A stretch of DNA of 64,000 nt from positions 186,001 through 250,000 of the forward strand of contig JBCBBH010000005.1 in NCBI GenBank assembly GCA_038531945.1, given 5' to 3'. A program made the translations under genes and the position numbers. The notes under the pieces are model-generated. The model did not search any database and was not told the origin of the DNA. It saw nothing but the letters and a program-made list of their open reading frames with translations. The stretch comes from CALBPI01 sp038531945 (GTDB lineage Bacteria > Pseudomonadota > Gammaproteobacteria > Steroidobacterales > Woeseiaceae). Positions 34,328 to 42,900 of the stretch are shown in pieces. Position 1 is the stretch's first letter; each line of letters starts with the position of its first letter.

Positions 34328-34723
34328 TCAGCCAAGCGGCGTATGCTCACCGTAAACGGTCGTCTCGCCACGCGTCAGAAACGTTTCCCACGCAACGCCT
34401 TGTGGGTCTTGTATCCACTTCTTGGTTGACTGCGCGTAGCAGCAATTGGCAGCCGGTTCGTCGAAGGTTGGACCGCTCGCCTGTTCTAGGCGATCAAAAA
34501 CCTCGTCGAGCTCGCCGTCCGTTTCGGCCTGGATCCCCAGGTGTGAAATGCCTGGCTCTCCGCATTGCTTCGCGCTGATGGCGAAGTTGACCCGAGGGTC
34601 TTCCAGCATCCACTTGGCGTAGTCCGCTTTCTGCACGGTTGGCTGCGCGCCGAACAGCGTGGCGTAAAATTCGATCGACGGCTCGATGTCATCGACGGTG
34701 ATGTTGACGTGGAATCGTTTCAT
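34328..34723 (-). CDS. arsI: ArsI/CadI family VOC protein, likely C-As lyase
   Basis: 131 residues of the vicinal-oxygen-chelate fold. The C-terminal half has the vicinal cysteines and context NCCYAQSTKKWIQDP and the family ending GVAWETF, as in ArsI dioxygenases that demethylate trivalent organoarsenicals. Metal ligands His4 or His5 region, one His in GISHLGIQ and Glu in AWETF. The ATG overlaps the arsR stop by four bases. CadI, a cadmium-induced relative, cannot be told apart without phylogeny. Confidence 0.88.
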   Translation of the reverse strand: MKRFHVNITVDDIEPSIEFYATLFGAQPTVQKADYAKWMLEDPRVNFAISAKQCGEPGISHLGIQAETDGELDEVFDRLEQASGPTFDEPAANCCYAQSTKKWIQDPQGVAWETFLTRGETTVYGEHTPLG

Positions 34724-35082
34724 TGGGTTTCTCCTTCCAGTACATCGGCGCCCGGTTTGCCGAGCGCGAGTTTGAGTGCGTCGTTCGCACGGCCGGGCTG
34801 CGCTCGACAGCAGTCCTCCATCAGGAACTTCAGCAGGTTCTGAACCCCGTCAAACCTCACCGAGTAGATGATGTTCCGACCGCGTCGATCCGATCGAAGC
34901 AAGCCAGCTCTCGTCAAGATCGCGAGGTGCGATGACAGGGTGTTGTTTGGCATATCGAAGTGCTCGGCAATCTCGCCGGCGGGCAGACCATCGGGGCTGT
35001 GCCTGACCAGCCAACGAAACACCTCGAGGCGATTGCGATGGGCCAGAGCAGACAAGCTTTGAATCGCGGTCTTTATTTCCAT
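34720..35082 (-). CDS. arsR: ArsR-family metalloregulator
   Basis: 120 residues, a winged helix with recognition helix region PNNTLSSHLAILTRAGLL (46-63) and R-R-G-R-N-I-I-Y-S-V wing. A C-terminal Cys-Cys pair (DCC, about residue 92) is placed as in the Acidithiobacillus-type ArsR that binds As(III) through C-terminal cysteines. It probably represses its own operon and releases on arsenite or methylarsenite. First gene of arsR-arsI; no arsB, arsC or arsM is nearby. Confidence 0.9.
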   Translation of the reverse strand: MEIKTAIQSLSALAHRNRLEVFRWLVRHSPDGLPAGEIAEHFDMPNNTLSSHLAILTRAGLLRSDRRGRNIIYSVRFDGVQNLLKFLMEDCCRAQPGRANDALKLALGKPGADVLEGETQ

Positions 35083-35088
35083 ATTTCC

Positions 35089-35116
35089 AGAATAATAGAA
35101 GTAAATGAGATGTCAA
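35089..35116 (-). promoter_or_regulatory. Sigma70 promoter of arsR-arsI
   Basis: On the - strand, a perfect TTGACA -35 (35116-35111) and TATTCT -10 (35094-35089) are 16 bp apart, only 7 bp before the arsR ATG. The TTC...GAA repeat across the spacer (35085-35100) could be part of the ArsR operator. Confidence 0.6.
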
Positions 35117-35139
35117 TAGTGCGAGGCTCACGTCCGGGT

Positions 35140-35382
35140 TCAGGGTAGTGTGGAGGCCCGCCAGCGTTGCACGAGATCGGTTGTGTGAAACACCAGAGAT
35201 GCAACGAGCGCGAGCGCAACCCAGGTCCAGGCGGCGTCGATCCAGACGAGCTTCAGAGCCACCATCAAACTGCCGCCGGCGCCGGCATTGCAGACTATGG
35301 TGGGTATGGTGAGACCGCGTCCGCTTCGCCAGCGATAAACGCTGAGCGCGACGACCTCTAAAACAATGACCAACAGCATCAC
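35140..35382 (-). CDS. Small membrane protein of unknown function
   Basis: 80 residues from ATG 35382, with three hydrophobic helices (about 1-17, 25-48, 52-67). The frame is open further up to the stop of the sugar dehydrogenase gene and encodes ISEWIESGRIADV there, preceded by GGGAG six bases before an ATC codon at 35418-35416. No standard start codon exists in that stretch apart from GTG 35385, so the true start is uncertain. Function not recognised. Confidence 0.6.
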   Translation of the reverse strand: MMLLVIVLEVVALSVYRWRSGRGLTIPTIVCNAGAGGSLMVALKLVWIDAAWTWVALALVASLVFHTTDLVQRWRASTLP

Positions 35383-35430
35383 GTCAGCGATGCGCCCGGA
35401 TTCGATCCATTCGCTGATTGCGCGCTCCCG

Positions 35431-36612
35431 TCAGTTTTGCTTCGGTGTGAGACGCAGCAAACGGCCGCCTTCCTGGTCTTCCAGTAACCAGATGGCACCA
35501 TCCGGGCCTTGCTCGACCTCACGAATGCGCTTGCCCATCGGGTAGCGAGCAATTTCCCTGGCGGAGGTGCCATCGAGTTCTACTTGGATCAGGGCCTGGG
35601 ATGCGAGGCCACCGATAAACGCATCTCCTCGCCACTCAGGGAACTGCTCGCCGCTGTAAATCATGAGGCTCGACGGCGCGATCGACGGTACCCAGTACGC
35701 TGCTGGCGCCTCAAATTCCGGTCGAGTATCGTGATCCGGAATTTGCTCGCCGTTGTAGTGGTCCCCGTTGGACACGATTGGGTAGCCGTAGTTAGCTTTC
35801 TCTCTGACAAAATTCAGCTCGTCGCCATGACGCGGGCCCATTTCCGAGTTCCACAGATTGCCGTCAAGGTCGAACGCAATGCCGAGGGGGTTGCGATGCC
35901 CAAGGCTCCAGATCTGCGCGGTGACGCCGCCCTGGTCCGCGAAAGGATTGTCTTCCGGCACGCTGCCGTCGGCGTTCAATCGCAGGATTTTGCCCATGTT
36001 GGACTGCATGTCCTGCGACGGATCGAATTTCTGGCGTTCTCCAGAGCTCACCCAGAGAAAGCCATCGTCGGAGAACACCATTCGGTGGCCGTAGTGCCCG
36101 CGTCCCGGCACTTTCGCAACCTGGCGCCAGACGAGTTCGGAGTCTTCGAGTCGCCCGCCAGTCGATGTCAGCGTCAGCCGAGCGCGACTGATGGCCGCGC
36201 CTCGGGTGTCGCCGTCGCCGGCTTCCGCGTAGCTCAGGTAGATGAGATTGTTGGACGCGAAGTCTGGATGCACGACGACATCGCCGAGGCCGCCCTGTCC
36301 GCCATAATCGACGTCCGGTACGCCTTCGATCGGGGTCGATTTGTTGCCCTCGGCGTCCACAATAAATAGCGCGCCAGATTTCTCGGTCACCAGCATGCGG
36401 CCGTCTGGCATGAACTCCATCGCCCACGGCTCGTTGAACGCAGCTAGTGCGGTAATTTCGAACGGTGGATTGCCCGGGACTGTCACGGCAACGCTCGTTG
36501 CGCTTCCCGCAGCGGTCGATTCTGATGCATTCGCATCGGCCGACACCGCGTCGCCGCCGCACGCGGTCAAGACGCTCACAGCCATTGTCGCGATCAGGAG
36601 TAAACGCAGCAT
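35431..36612 (-). CDS. PQQ-dependent sugar dehydrogenase-like lipoprotein
   Basis: 393 residues with signal peptide and lipobox LTAC (Cys18). A Ser/Ala-rich linker to residue 45 leads into a six-bladed propeller with the family signatures NEPWAMEFMPDGRMLVTEKSG, GGQGGLGDVVVHPDF, GHYGHRMVFSDDGFLWVSSGER, WSLGHRNPLGIAFD and GPRHGDELNFV. Related YliI and soluble glucose dehydrogenases oxidise aldoses. Probably anchored to the outer membrane. The small membrane protein begins right after its stop, so the two may be co-transcribed. Confidence 0.88.
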   Translation of the reverse strand: MLRLLLIATMAVSVLTACGGDAVSADANASESTAAGSATSVAVTVPGNPPFEITALAAFNEPWAMEFMPDGRMLVTEKSGALFIVDAEGNKSTPIEGVPDVDYGGQGGLGDVVVHPDFASNNLIYLSYAEAGDGDTRGAAISRARLTLTSTGGRLEDSELVWRQVAKVPGRGHYGHRMVFSDDGFLWVSSGERQKFDPSQDMQSNMGKILRLNADGSVPEDNPFADQGGVTAQIWSLGHRNPLGIAFDLDGNLWNSEMGPRHGDELNFVREKANYGYPIVSNGDHYNGEQIPDHDTRPEFEAPAAYWVPSIAPSSLMIYSGEQFPEWRGDAFIGGLASQALIQVELDGTSAREIARYPMGKRIREVEQGPDGAIWLLEDQEGGRLLRLTPKQN

Positions 36613-36675
36613 GAATCTTCCTCAAATTTCAGGTTGTGCAACAAATCTATAGTCATGTCGTTAGTATAACGCGCC

Positions 36676-38730
36676 ATGCAAACAGCGAATGGTTTAGTCG
36701 GTGCGGTTGCATTGGCGTGCACGGTACCTGGCGCGCTGCACGCGCAGTCCGTAGCGGATTTGGATGAGGTAGTTGTCACCGCAACGCGGACGCCTCAGCC
36801 ACTGAGGTCGGTGCCATACGCGGTCGATGTGATCGAGGTCAGCGAAATCCAGACCGCACGACCGCTCTTGGGCTTGGACGAAGCGCTGCAAGGCGTGCCC
36901 GGTTTGCTGGTGCAGAACCGCTTTAACTTTGCCCAGGATCTCAGGATCTCGATTCGCGGTTTTGGTGCACGTTCTGCGTTCGGCATTCGGGGTATCCGTG
37001 TTTTGATCGATGGGATTCCGGCGACCTTGCCGGACGGCCAGAGCGGCGTCGACGGCATCGATGTCGGCGCGACCGGCAAGATCGAGTTACTTCGCGGTAG
37101 CGTTGGTGCTCGCTACGGAAACGCAGGCGGCGGTGTTCTGTTGGTCGAAACGGCCGCCGGTTCGCCGACACCCACGTTGCAGCTACGCGGTGCCGTGGGC
37201 AGCGATGGCTATCGCCGCCAGCAGGTTTCAGTCGACGGGACAGGTGGCGATTGGAACTACCGCGCCAGTCTTTCCGATCTCAACTATACGGGCTTCCGTG
37301 AGCGTTCGGCCGCGCGCAATCGACAGGCGAGTATGCGACTCGAGCATGATGCTGGCACAGGCGCTGCCTGGCTGTTCAGTCTGCACCATACTGATCAGCC
37401 TGAAGCCTTCGACCCTGGCGGTATCACCCGTGAGCAAGCGGCCGCTCGCCCGGACAGCGCGCGTGACGCCAATGTGCGCTTTCGGGCCGGCGAGGCTTTG
37501 CAGCAAACGCGTTTCGGGTTTCGCCATGAACGGCGCTTAAGCGATCGAACCCGGCTAGAGTGGCGGCAGTATGTCACGCAGCGTGAGTTCGATGGGCTGT
37601 TGCCGTTTGGCTTCGGTGGCGCCATTGATCTCGACCGCACGTTTTTCGGTGGCGGGCTCCAGTTGCAGCACGACTTTGGCCCGCGTAATCGTTGGGGCAC
37701 GCTGACGCTCGGTGTCGACATCGACCGACAAAGAGACACTCGGCAGAGATTCGTTAACGATGCTGGCGTTCGCGGTGCATTGACGCTGGACCAGCGAGAG
37801 GAGGTTAGTGCCAACGGGCTGTTCGCGCTGTGGCAATTCGAGCCGGCGGACCGGTGGTCAGCAGACGTCGCGATTCGCTACGATTCAATCGAATTCGATG
37901 TGGCCGATCGTTTTTTCGTCAACGGTGACGATAGTGGATCGTTGAGGTTCGACGCATGGTCGCCGTCGATGGGGCTCAGCTGGGCCTTCGACGAACAGAC
38001 TGTTGTCTATGGCAGCGTATCTCGCTCGTTCGAAACACCGACAACCACGGAGCTTGCGAATCCGAACGAAGTGGGTGGCTTTAACGCTGCACTGGAGCCG
38101 CAGCGTGCGGAGCAGTTCGAGTTGGGCTTAAGACATATCACCGATCGTCAATCCCTTACGGTTGCGGCTTACCAGATCGATCTTGAGGATGAACTAATTC
38201 CGTTCGAGCTGGCGGCGTTTCCAGGGCGAGATTTTTTCGAGAACTCCGGTGCCTCGCAACGCCAGGGGCTGGAGCTCGCCTGGAAGGCCAATTGGGGAAG
38301 CCATTGGCAGACGGATTTGAGCTACACGTTCTCGGATTTTGTGTTCGATGCGTTCACGACTGACGATGGTGAGAATTTTTCCGGCAATCGGATTCCAGGT
38401 GCTGCTCGGCATCAATACTTCGCGCAGTTGCGTTACAGCAACGAGGCGGGCTGGTTTGCTTCGGTAGAGGCGGCCCGGGTCGGTGCTATCGATCTGAACA
38501 ACGCCAACACCGCCGCGACAGAACCGTTCACTCGTGTTGAGCTTCGGTTGTCGCGAAGCTTTGATGTAGCGAACTGGAAGCTCGCGCCTTTCGTTGCCGT
38601 CAGCAATGCGCTCGATGAGGCGTATACTGCTAATGCGCGCATCAACGCATTCGGGTCACGATTTTTCGAGCCTGGGCCTGATCGTGCGATCTTTGTGGGG
38701 ATTGATGCAAAGGTCTCGAAAGGGAACTGA
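36676..38730 (+). CDS. TonB-dependent outer-membrane receptor
   Basis: 684 residues. Signal peptide 1-24 (ending ALHAQ), TonB-box-like LDEVVVTATR, plug domain with RGFGARSAFGIRGIRVLIDGIPATLPDGQ, then a 22-strand barrel ending in a phenol-rich part. Of siderophore/PfeA-FecA general type; no ligand can be inferred. Divergent from the sugar dehydrogenase. It is 14 bp before frmA, but the two need not be functionally linked. Confidence 0.88.
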   Translation: MQTANGLVGAVALACTVPGALHAQSVADLDEVVVTATRTPQPLRSVPYAVDVIEVSEIQTARPLLGLDEALQGVPGLLVQNRFNFAQDLRISIRGFGARSAFGIRGIRVLIDGIPATLPDGQSGVDGIDVGATGKIELLRGSVGARYGNAGGGVLLVETAAGSPTPTLQLRGAVGSDGYRRQQVSVDGTGGDWNYRASLSDLNYTGFRERSAARNRQASMRLEHDAGTGAAWLFSLHHTDQPEAFDPGGITREQAAARPDSARDANVRFRAGEALQQTRFGFRHERRLSDRTRLEWRQYVTQREFDGLLPFGFGGAIDLDRTFFGGGLQLQHDFGPRNRWGTLTLGVDIDRQRDTRQRFVNDAGVRGALTLDQREEVSANGLFALWQFEPADRWSADVAIRYDSIEFDVADRFFVNGDDSGSLRFDAWSPSMGLSWAFDEQTVVYGSVSRSFETPTTTELANPNEVGGFNAALEPQRAEQFELGLRHITDRQSLTVAAYQIDLEDELIPFELAAFPGRDFFENSGASQRQGLELAWKANWGSHWQTDLSYTFSDFVFDAFTTDDGENFSGNRIPGAARHQYFAQLRYSNEAGWFASVEAARVGAIDLNNANTAATEPFTRVELRLSRSFDVANWKLAPFVAVSNALDEAYTANARINAFGSRFFEPGPDRAIFVGIDAKVSKGN

Positions 38731-38744
38731 ATGGGGGCAAGTTA

Positions 38745-39857
38745 ATGATTGAGTCACGTGCAGCGATAGCGTTGGCGGCCGGGGATCCGTTGGAAATTGC
38801 GACCGTAAAGGTGGCACCGCCGAAGTCGGGCGAAGTGTTGGTGCGGCTGGTTGCGACCGGCGTGTGCCACACCGATGCGTTCACGCTGTCGGGCGACGAC
38901 CCGGAAGGGATTTTCCCGGCAATTCTCGGGCACGAGGGGGCTGGCGTCGTTGAAGCGATTGGCCCGGATGTCACCAGCGTCAGTGTCGGCGATCATGTGA
39001 TTCCGCTCTACACGCCCGAATGCCGGACGTGCGATTTTTGTGAGTCGGGCAAGACCAATCTCTGCCAGAAGATCCGTCAAACCCAGGGTCAGGGCTTGAT
39101 GCCCGACGGGACTTCGCGATTTACGTTGGATGGCGATCCGATTGCGCATTACATGGGCACGTCGACGTTCTCGGAGTACACGGTCGTGCCCGAAATCGCG
39201 CTTGCTGTGATCAACAAAGCGGCGCCATTAGATAAGGTCTGCCTGCTGGGTTGCGGTGTGACGACGGGAATCGGTGCAGTACTGAACACGGCGAAAGTCA
39301 CTGCGGGATCCAGCGTGGCTGTGTTCGGTCTCGGTGGCATCGGGCTCAGTGTGGTGCAGGGCGCCGTGATGGCCAATGCGGGCCGCATCATCGCCGTTGA
39401 CGTAAACCCGGATAAATTTGAAATGGCCACGCAGCTCGGGGCGACCGATTGTGTGAATCCAAAAGACTATGATGCGCCGATTCAGGATGTCATCGTCGAC
39501 TTGACGGCGGGTGGTGTCGACTACTCCTTTGAATGTGTCGGCAACACGGCGCTGATGCGCGCGGCGCTTGAGTGCTGCCACAAGGGTTGGGGTGAGTCAG
39601 TGATCATTGGCGTTGCTGGTGCCGGACAGGAGATTTCCACCAGACCCTTCCAGCTCGTTACGGGCCGCGTGTGGCGCGGTACGGCCTTCGGGGGCGTGCG
39701 TGGTCGGACCGAGCTGCCGGGCTACGTTGAAAAGTATATGTCTGGCGAGATCCAGATCGATCCGTTTGTGACCTACGACCTCGGTTTGGACGAAATCAAT
39801 GCCGCGTTTGATCATATGCACGCGGGTCGCAGCATCCGATCGGTCATTCATTTTTGA
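38745..39857 (+). CDS. frmA: S-(hydroxymethyl)glutathione dehydrogenase, class III ADH
   Basis: 370 residues from ATG 38745 after a GGGGGCAAG site. Catalytic zinc ligands in GVCHTDAFTLSG and GHEGAGVVE, structural zinc cysteines in ECRTCDFCESGKTNLC, and NAD-binding GLGGIGLSVVQGA are all present; RQTQGQGLMPDGTSRF is diagnostic of the class III enzyme. It oxidises the formaldehyde-glutathione adduct to S-formylglutathione, and can reduce S-nitrosoglutathione. The hydrolase frmB and the regulator frmR are not adjacent. Confidence 0.95.
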   Translation: MIESRAAIALAAGDPLEIATVKVAPPKSGEVLVRLVATGVCHTDAFTLSGDDPEGIFPAILGHEGAGVVEAIGPDVTSVSVGDHVIPLYTPECRTCDFCESGKTNLCQKIRQTQGQGLMPDGTSRFTLDGDPIAHYMGTSTFSEYTVVPEIALAVINKAAPLDKVCLLGCGVTTGIGAVLNTAKVTAGSSVAVFGLGGIGLSVVQGAVMANAGRIIAVDVNPDKFEMATQLGATDCVNPKDYDAPIQDVIVDLTAGGVDYSFECVGNTALMRAALECCHKGWGESVIIGVAGAGQEISTRPFQLVTGRVWRGTAFGGVRGRTELPGYVEKYMSGEIQIDPFVTYDLGLDEINAAFDHMHAGRSIRSVIHF

Positions 39858-39939
39858 CATAATTTTCTCAAATTCGAGTGGTCTGTCGCAGGAATAGTGA
39901 CACTCGTTGACACACCGTGTCGCAATGTGACAACGTCGA
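39858..39939 (+). promoter_or_regulatory. Riboswitch upstream region, probable promoter area
   Basis: The 82 bp between frmA and the aptamer contain TTGACA hexamers at 39854-39859 (inside the frmA end) and 39907-39912, but no -10 hexamer at proper spacing. A GACAC-ACC-GTGTC inverted repeat lies at 39909-39921. The promoter must be near here, but is not identified. Confidence 0.3.
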
Positions 39940-40023
39940 TTAGGTAAAGGCACACCACGCGAAAGCGCGGGTCGCAAAACCACCGGTCTAAGGACATGAA
40001 GTCTAGGACAGCGGGGTTGCCGG
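39940..40023 (+). promoter_or_regulatory. c-di-GMP-I (GEMM) riboswitch aptamer
   Basis: The leader has the GEMM-I signature: AAAGGCACACC, a short stem closed by a GAAA tetraloop (ACGC-GAAA-GCGC, 39957-39968), GGGTCGCAAAACC, CCGGTCTAAGG with a second hairpin (GAC-ATGAA-GTC, 39993-40003) and a closing GCGGGGTTGCCG (40011-40022). From the known V. cholerae aptamer, ligand-contacting G20, A47 and C92 correspond to G39950, A39977 and C40020, all conserved; G at position 20 favours c-di-GMP over cGAMP. The next gene is the FAD-linked oxidase at 40126. Confidence 0.82.
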
Positions 40024-40050
40024 CAAGGCGTCACTCGTCTGTCGTCAGCG

Positions 40051-40082
40051 AAACCCCAATTGCTCAGAGCCGAGTGGTTTTT
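40051..40082 (+). terminator. Putative riboswitch-controlled terminator
   Basis: AAACC (40051-40055) can pair with GGTTT (40076-40080), followed by a T-run to 40082, with an inner CTC/GAG pairing. GGGGTT of the aptamer (40013-40018) can instead pair with AACCCC (40052-40057), so ligand-bound and free forms are mutually exclusive. The outer stem is short and the inner stem imperfect, so strength is doubtful. Confidence 0.4.
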
Positions 40083-40125
40083 GATTCTGGTTGTGCCGCA
40101 ACGGTTGGCAATCAGGAGCTCAGGC

Positions 40126-41499
40126 ATGGGGAGTCGCGAGGGGCAGTCAGAAGCATCACGCAGCGCGGGAGCGGCACTCAAAGGCCGACGACCGGCGCCG
40201 GGCGTGGTTGCACCGAAGTCCATCAAGGAACTGCAGCAGATTATGGATCCTGCGTCCGGGTATCCGACGCCGATTCGCCCGATGGGGGCCAACAGCAGTT
40301 GCACGGCATGCACCGCTGCCGTCGGTGGCACGGTTGTCGACATGACCACCCTGAAGCATATCGGTCGTGTAGAAAACGATACCGTGACGTGCGATGCCGG
40401 TGTCACGTTGCGTGAACTCGCCGATAACCTTGCAGAGCAAGGACTCGAGATTTCCGGTGCATTGGATTTAATGAATCGTACGGTGGGCGGCGCAGTCGCG
40501 AGCGGGTGTTTCGGTCCCTCGCATGACGGGACCACGGCATTCATCGCGTCACAGGCCGTGTCGATGGAGCTTGTGCTACCGAATGGGCGGTTGATGCAGG
40601 TCGACTCTGACAAAGACAACTTGCTGAACGCAGTGCGCATAAGCTTTGGGACACTCGGCATCATCGCCACCGTGACGTTTCGAGTGCGGACGCAAGAGCA
40701 GTTTGTTCTGAAGCAACGACGGATGGATGTTGAGACATTCGGTCGAGCTGCGCGCGTGCTGATCAATCAACCGCTCGGCATGAAGTTTTTCTACTTGCCA
40801 TTCAAGGATGTCGTGTTCACGGAACTTCGGCGATCTGAGCCCGAGGGCACGCGCCGGGTTCGCAATCTGCCCTGGAAACTGAAGGAGCTGGGTGAGACGA
40901 CCGTTTTGCCATCCATTTGCGGCAAGCTGGGACGCATCGTGCCGATCCCGAGTTTGAGATACAGCCTGGTGGACGGTCTGCATGGCATGACGCAGTCGTT
41001 GTTGACCAGCACACTAACCGCTGGCGGCTTCAACTCCGTCGAGTTCCGCGATCAAGGCAGCGGCAAGTTCGCCGGACCGCCGCTCGAATACACGACCTGG
41101 TGCTTTCCGGCCGAAGAGGTCGGCATGCTGTTGACGGCGTATCGAACCTTCGCCACCGATTATTACACCGAGCACAAGTTCCGCTGTGATATGCCGGTGG
41201 TTGGCTTCCGTTTGCCGACGGATCGCAGTGCGCTTCTGTCGCCGAGCTTCGACCGACCCATGTTCGCGCTGCGTTTTGTCAGCAGCCCGCACCCGGTCTG
41301 GGAAGACTTCGTTATGGAGCTCGCCGATTTCGCGCAGCGCTGGGGCGGTACACCTTTACTCAATCAGTCGCGCAGCGCAGAGCCAGGTCAAACCGCCGTC
41401 GCGCTGGGCAGTCGGTTGGAGTTCTTTCGCAAGATTCGCCGGCGGATGGATCCCGATGGCAGGATGTTAAATCCGTTCCTGTCGCAGTATCTTTCCTGA
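40126..41499 (+). CDS. FAD-linked oxidase, VAO-type, behind a riboswitch
   Basis: 457 residues from ATG 40126, seven bases after AGGAG (40114-40118). The N-terminal FAD_binding_4 domain has PIRPMGANSSCTA, VVDMTTLKHIGRVE, VTCDAGVTLRELADNL and the flavin loop NRTVGGAVASGCFGPSHDG; the C-terminal half resembles the aldonolactone-oxidase type and ends KIRRRMDPDGRMLNPF. The His usual for covalent FAD in G-x-x-H-S is replaced (GANSS), so flavin is probably non-covalent. Substrate unknown. Regulation by c-di-GMP is suggested by the leader. Confidence 0.82.
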   Translation: MGSREGQSEASRSAGAALKGRRPAPGVVAPKSIKELQQIMDPASGYPTPIRPMGANSSCTACTAAVGGTVVDMTTLKHIGRVENDTVTCDAGVTLRELADNLAEQGLEISGALDLMNRTVGGAVASGCFGPSHDGTTAFIASQAVSMELVLPNGRLMQVDSDKDNLLNAVRISFGTLGIIATVTFRVRTQEQFVLKQRRMDVETFGRAARVLINQPLGMKFFYLPFKDVVFTELRRSEPEGTRRVRNLPWKLKELGETTVLPSICGKLGRIVPIPSLRYSLVDGLHGMTQSLLTSTLTAGGFNSVEFRDQGSGKFAGPPLEYTTWCFPAEEVGMLLTAYRTFATDYYTEHKFRCDMPVVGFRLPTDRSALLSPSFDRPMFALRFVSSPHPVWEDFVMELADFAQRWGGTPLLNQSRSAEPGQTAVALGSRLEFFRKIRRRMDPDGRMLNPFLSQYLS

Positions 41500-41502
41500 C
41501 GA

Positions 41503-42900
41503 CTAGCAATCGACAAAACTGACGGGCACCTCAACGACGCTGGCGGCCAGCCCGCCACGCGCCGTCTCTTTGTATTTGTCCTGCATATCGCGACCAGTCT
41601 CGCGCATGGTTTCGATCACCTTATCGAGCGAAACCATGTGCTGCCCATCGCCGCGAAGCGCCAGTCTTGACGCATTGATGGCTTTCACCGACGCCATCGC
41701 ATTGCGTTCGATGCACGGCACTTGAACGAGTCCAGCAATCGGATCGCAAGTCAGCCCAAGGTTGTGTTCCATCGCAATTTCCGCGGCGTTCTCGCATTGC
41801 GCGGGGGTGCCGCCGAGGACCTCCGTGAGCGCACCAGCGGCCATCGAGCAGGCCGAGCCGACTTCTCCCTGACAGCCGACTTCCGCACCGCTGATCGACG
41901 CGTTTTCCTTGAACAGAATGCCGATGGCGCCGCAGGTCAACAGAAACCGGCGGATGCCGTCTTGGGTCGCTCCAGGACAGAAGCGCTGGTAGTAGTGCAG
42001 GACCGCAGGAACGATGCCCGCTGCGCCATTGGTAGGGGCGGTCACGACGCGCCCGCCGGCAGCGTTTTCCTCGTTGACGGCCAGCGCGTACAGATTGACC
42101 CAATCCATGATCGACAAGGGATCGGCGAGTGCCGCTTCCGGCCGTTCTCGCAGCTGCGTGAACATCGCAGCAGCTCGACGCCGCACCTTGAGCCCAGGGA
42201 GTACGCCTGACTCATCGCAGCCTCGCTTCACGCAATCCTGCATGGCAGCCCAGATCGCATCGAGATCGTTGTTGATTTCTGCGTCGCTGCGCCAGGCTTG
42301 TTCGTTTGCGCGCATGACGTCAGAGATCGCGAGTCCGTGCGCATCGCAATGTGCGATGAGCTGCGCGGCGGTTGTGAACGGGTACTTTTGGTCCAGTTGC
42401 GCCGCGACGATTTGCCCTTCGCTGGCCTGTGCTTCATCGACGACGAAACCACCCCCGATGGAATAGTACGCACGCTCGAGCAGTGTCTGTCCATCGGCGT
42501 CGTCGGCGCGCAACCGCATTGCATTGGGGTGATAGGGAAGCCGCTTGCGCACCATAAATTTGAGGTCGCGCTTTGGGTCGAAGTTGATGGCCTGCTGGCC
42601 GTTCAATAGGAGTCTGCGATGGGATTCAATCTCGGCGAGTTTGTCGGGAATTGAGTTCGGGTCAACGTGTTCGGGTTTTTCTCCCATCAGTCCAAGTTGC
42701 ACAGCTTTGTGTGTGCCATGTCCACGACCGGTTGCGCCCAGCGATCCGAAAAGATGCACGGTAATGCGATGAACCGATTCCAGTTCGCCAGCGCGGGCGA
42801 GCGCATCTGCGAACTGGGACGCGGCAAGCATCGGGCCGACGGTGTGAGAACTGGAGGGTCCGATGCCGATCTTGAACAGATGAAAAACGCTAATCGTCAT
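41503..42900 (-). CDS. sdaA: L-serine dehydratase, iron-sulfur type
   Basis: 465 residues from ATG 42900. N-terminal beta domain SVFHLFKIGIGPSSSHTVGPM, C-terminal alpha domain with APTNGAAGIVPAV, ISGAEVGCQGEVGSACSMAAG and the iron-sulfur cysteines LTCG, LTCDPIAGLVQVPCIERNA. It deaminates L-serine to pyruvate and ammonia using an oxygen-sensitive [4Fe-4S] cluster. Its ATG overlaps the stop of the MarR-like gene, so the regulator and enzyme are co-expressed. Confidence 0.95.
   Translation of the reverse strand: MTISVFHLFKIGIGPSSSHTVGPMLAASQFADALARAGELESVHRITVHLFGSLGATGRGHGTHKAVQLGLMGEKPEHVDPNSIPDKLAEIESHRRLLLNGQQAINFDPKRDLKFMVRKRLPYHPNAMRLRADDADGQTLLERAYYSIGGGFVVDEAQASEGQIVAAQLDQKYPFTTAAQLIAHCDAHGLAISDVMRANEQAWRSDAEINNDLDAIWAAMQDCVKRGCDESGVLPGLKVRRRAAAMFTQLRERPEAALADPLSIMDWVNLYALAVNEENAAGGRVVTAPTNGAAGIVPAVLHYYQRFCPGATQDGIRRFLLTCGAIGILFKENASISGAEVGCQGEVGSACSMAAGALTEVLGGTPAQCENAAEIAMEHNLGLTCDPIAGLVQVPCIERNAMASVKAINASRLALRGDGQHMVSLDKVIETMRETGRDMQDKYKETARGGLAASVVEVPVSFVDC

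Noticed and set aside
39996..40415. Open frame covering the riboswitch and oxidase start
   Set aside because: It overlaps a structured RNA and a well supported gene in another frame.
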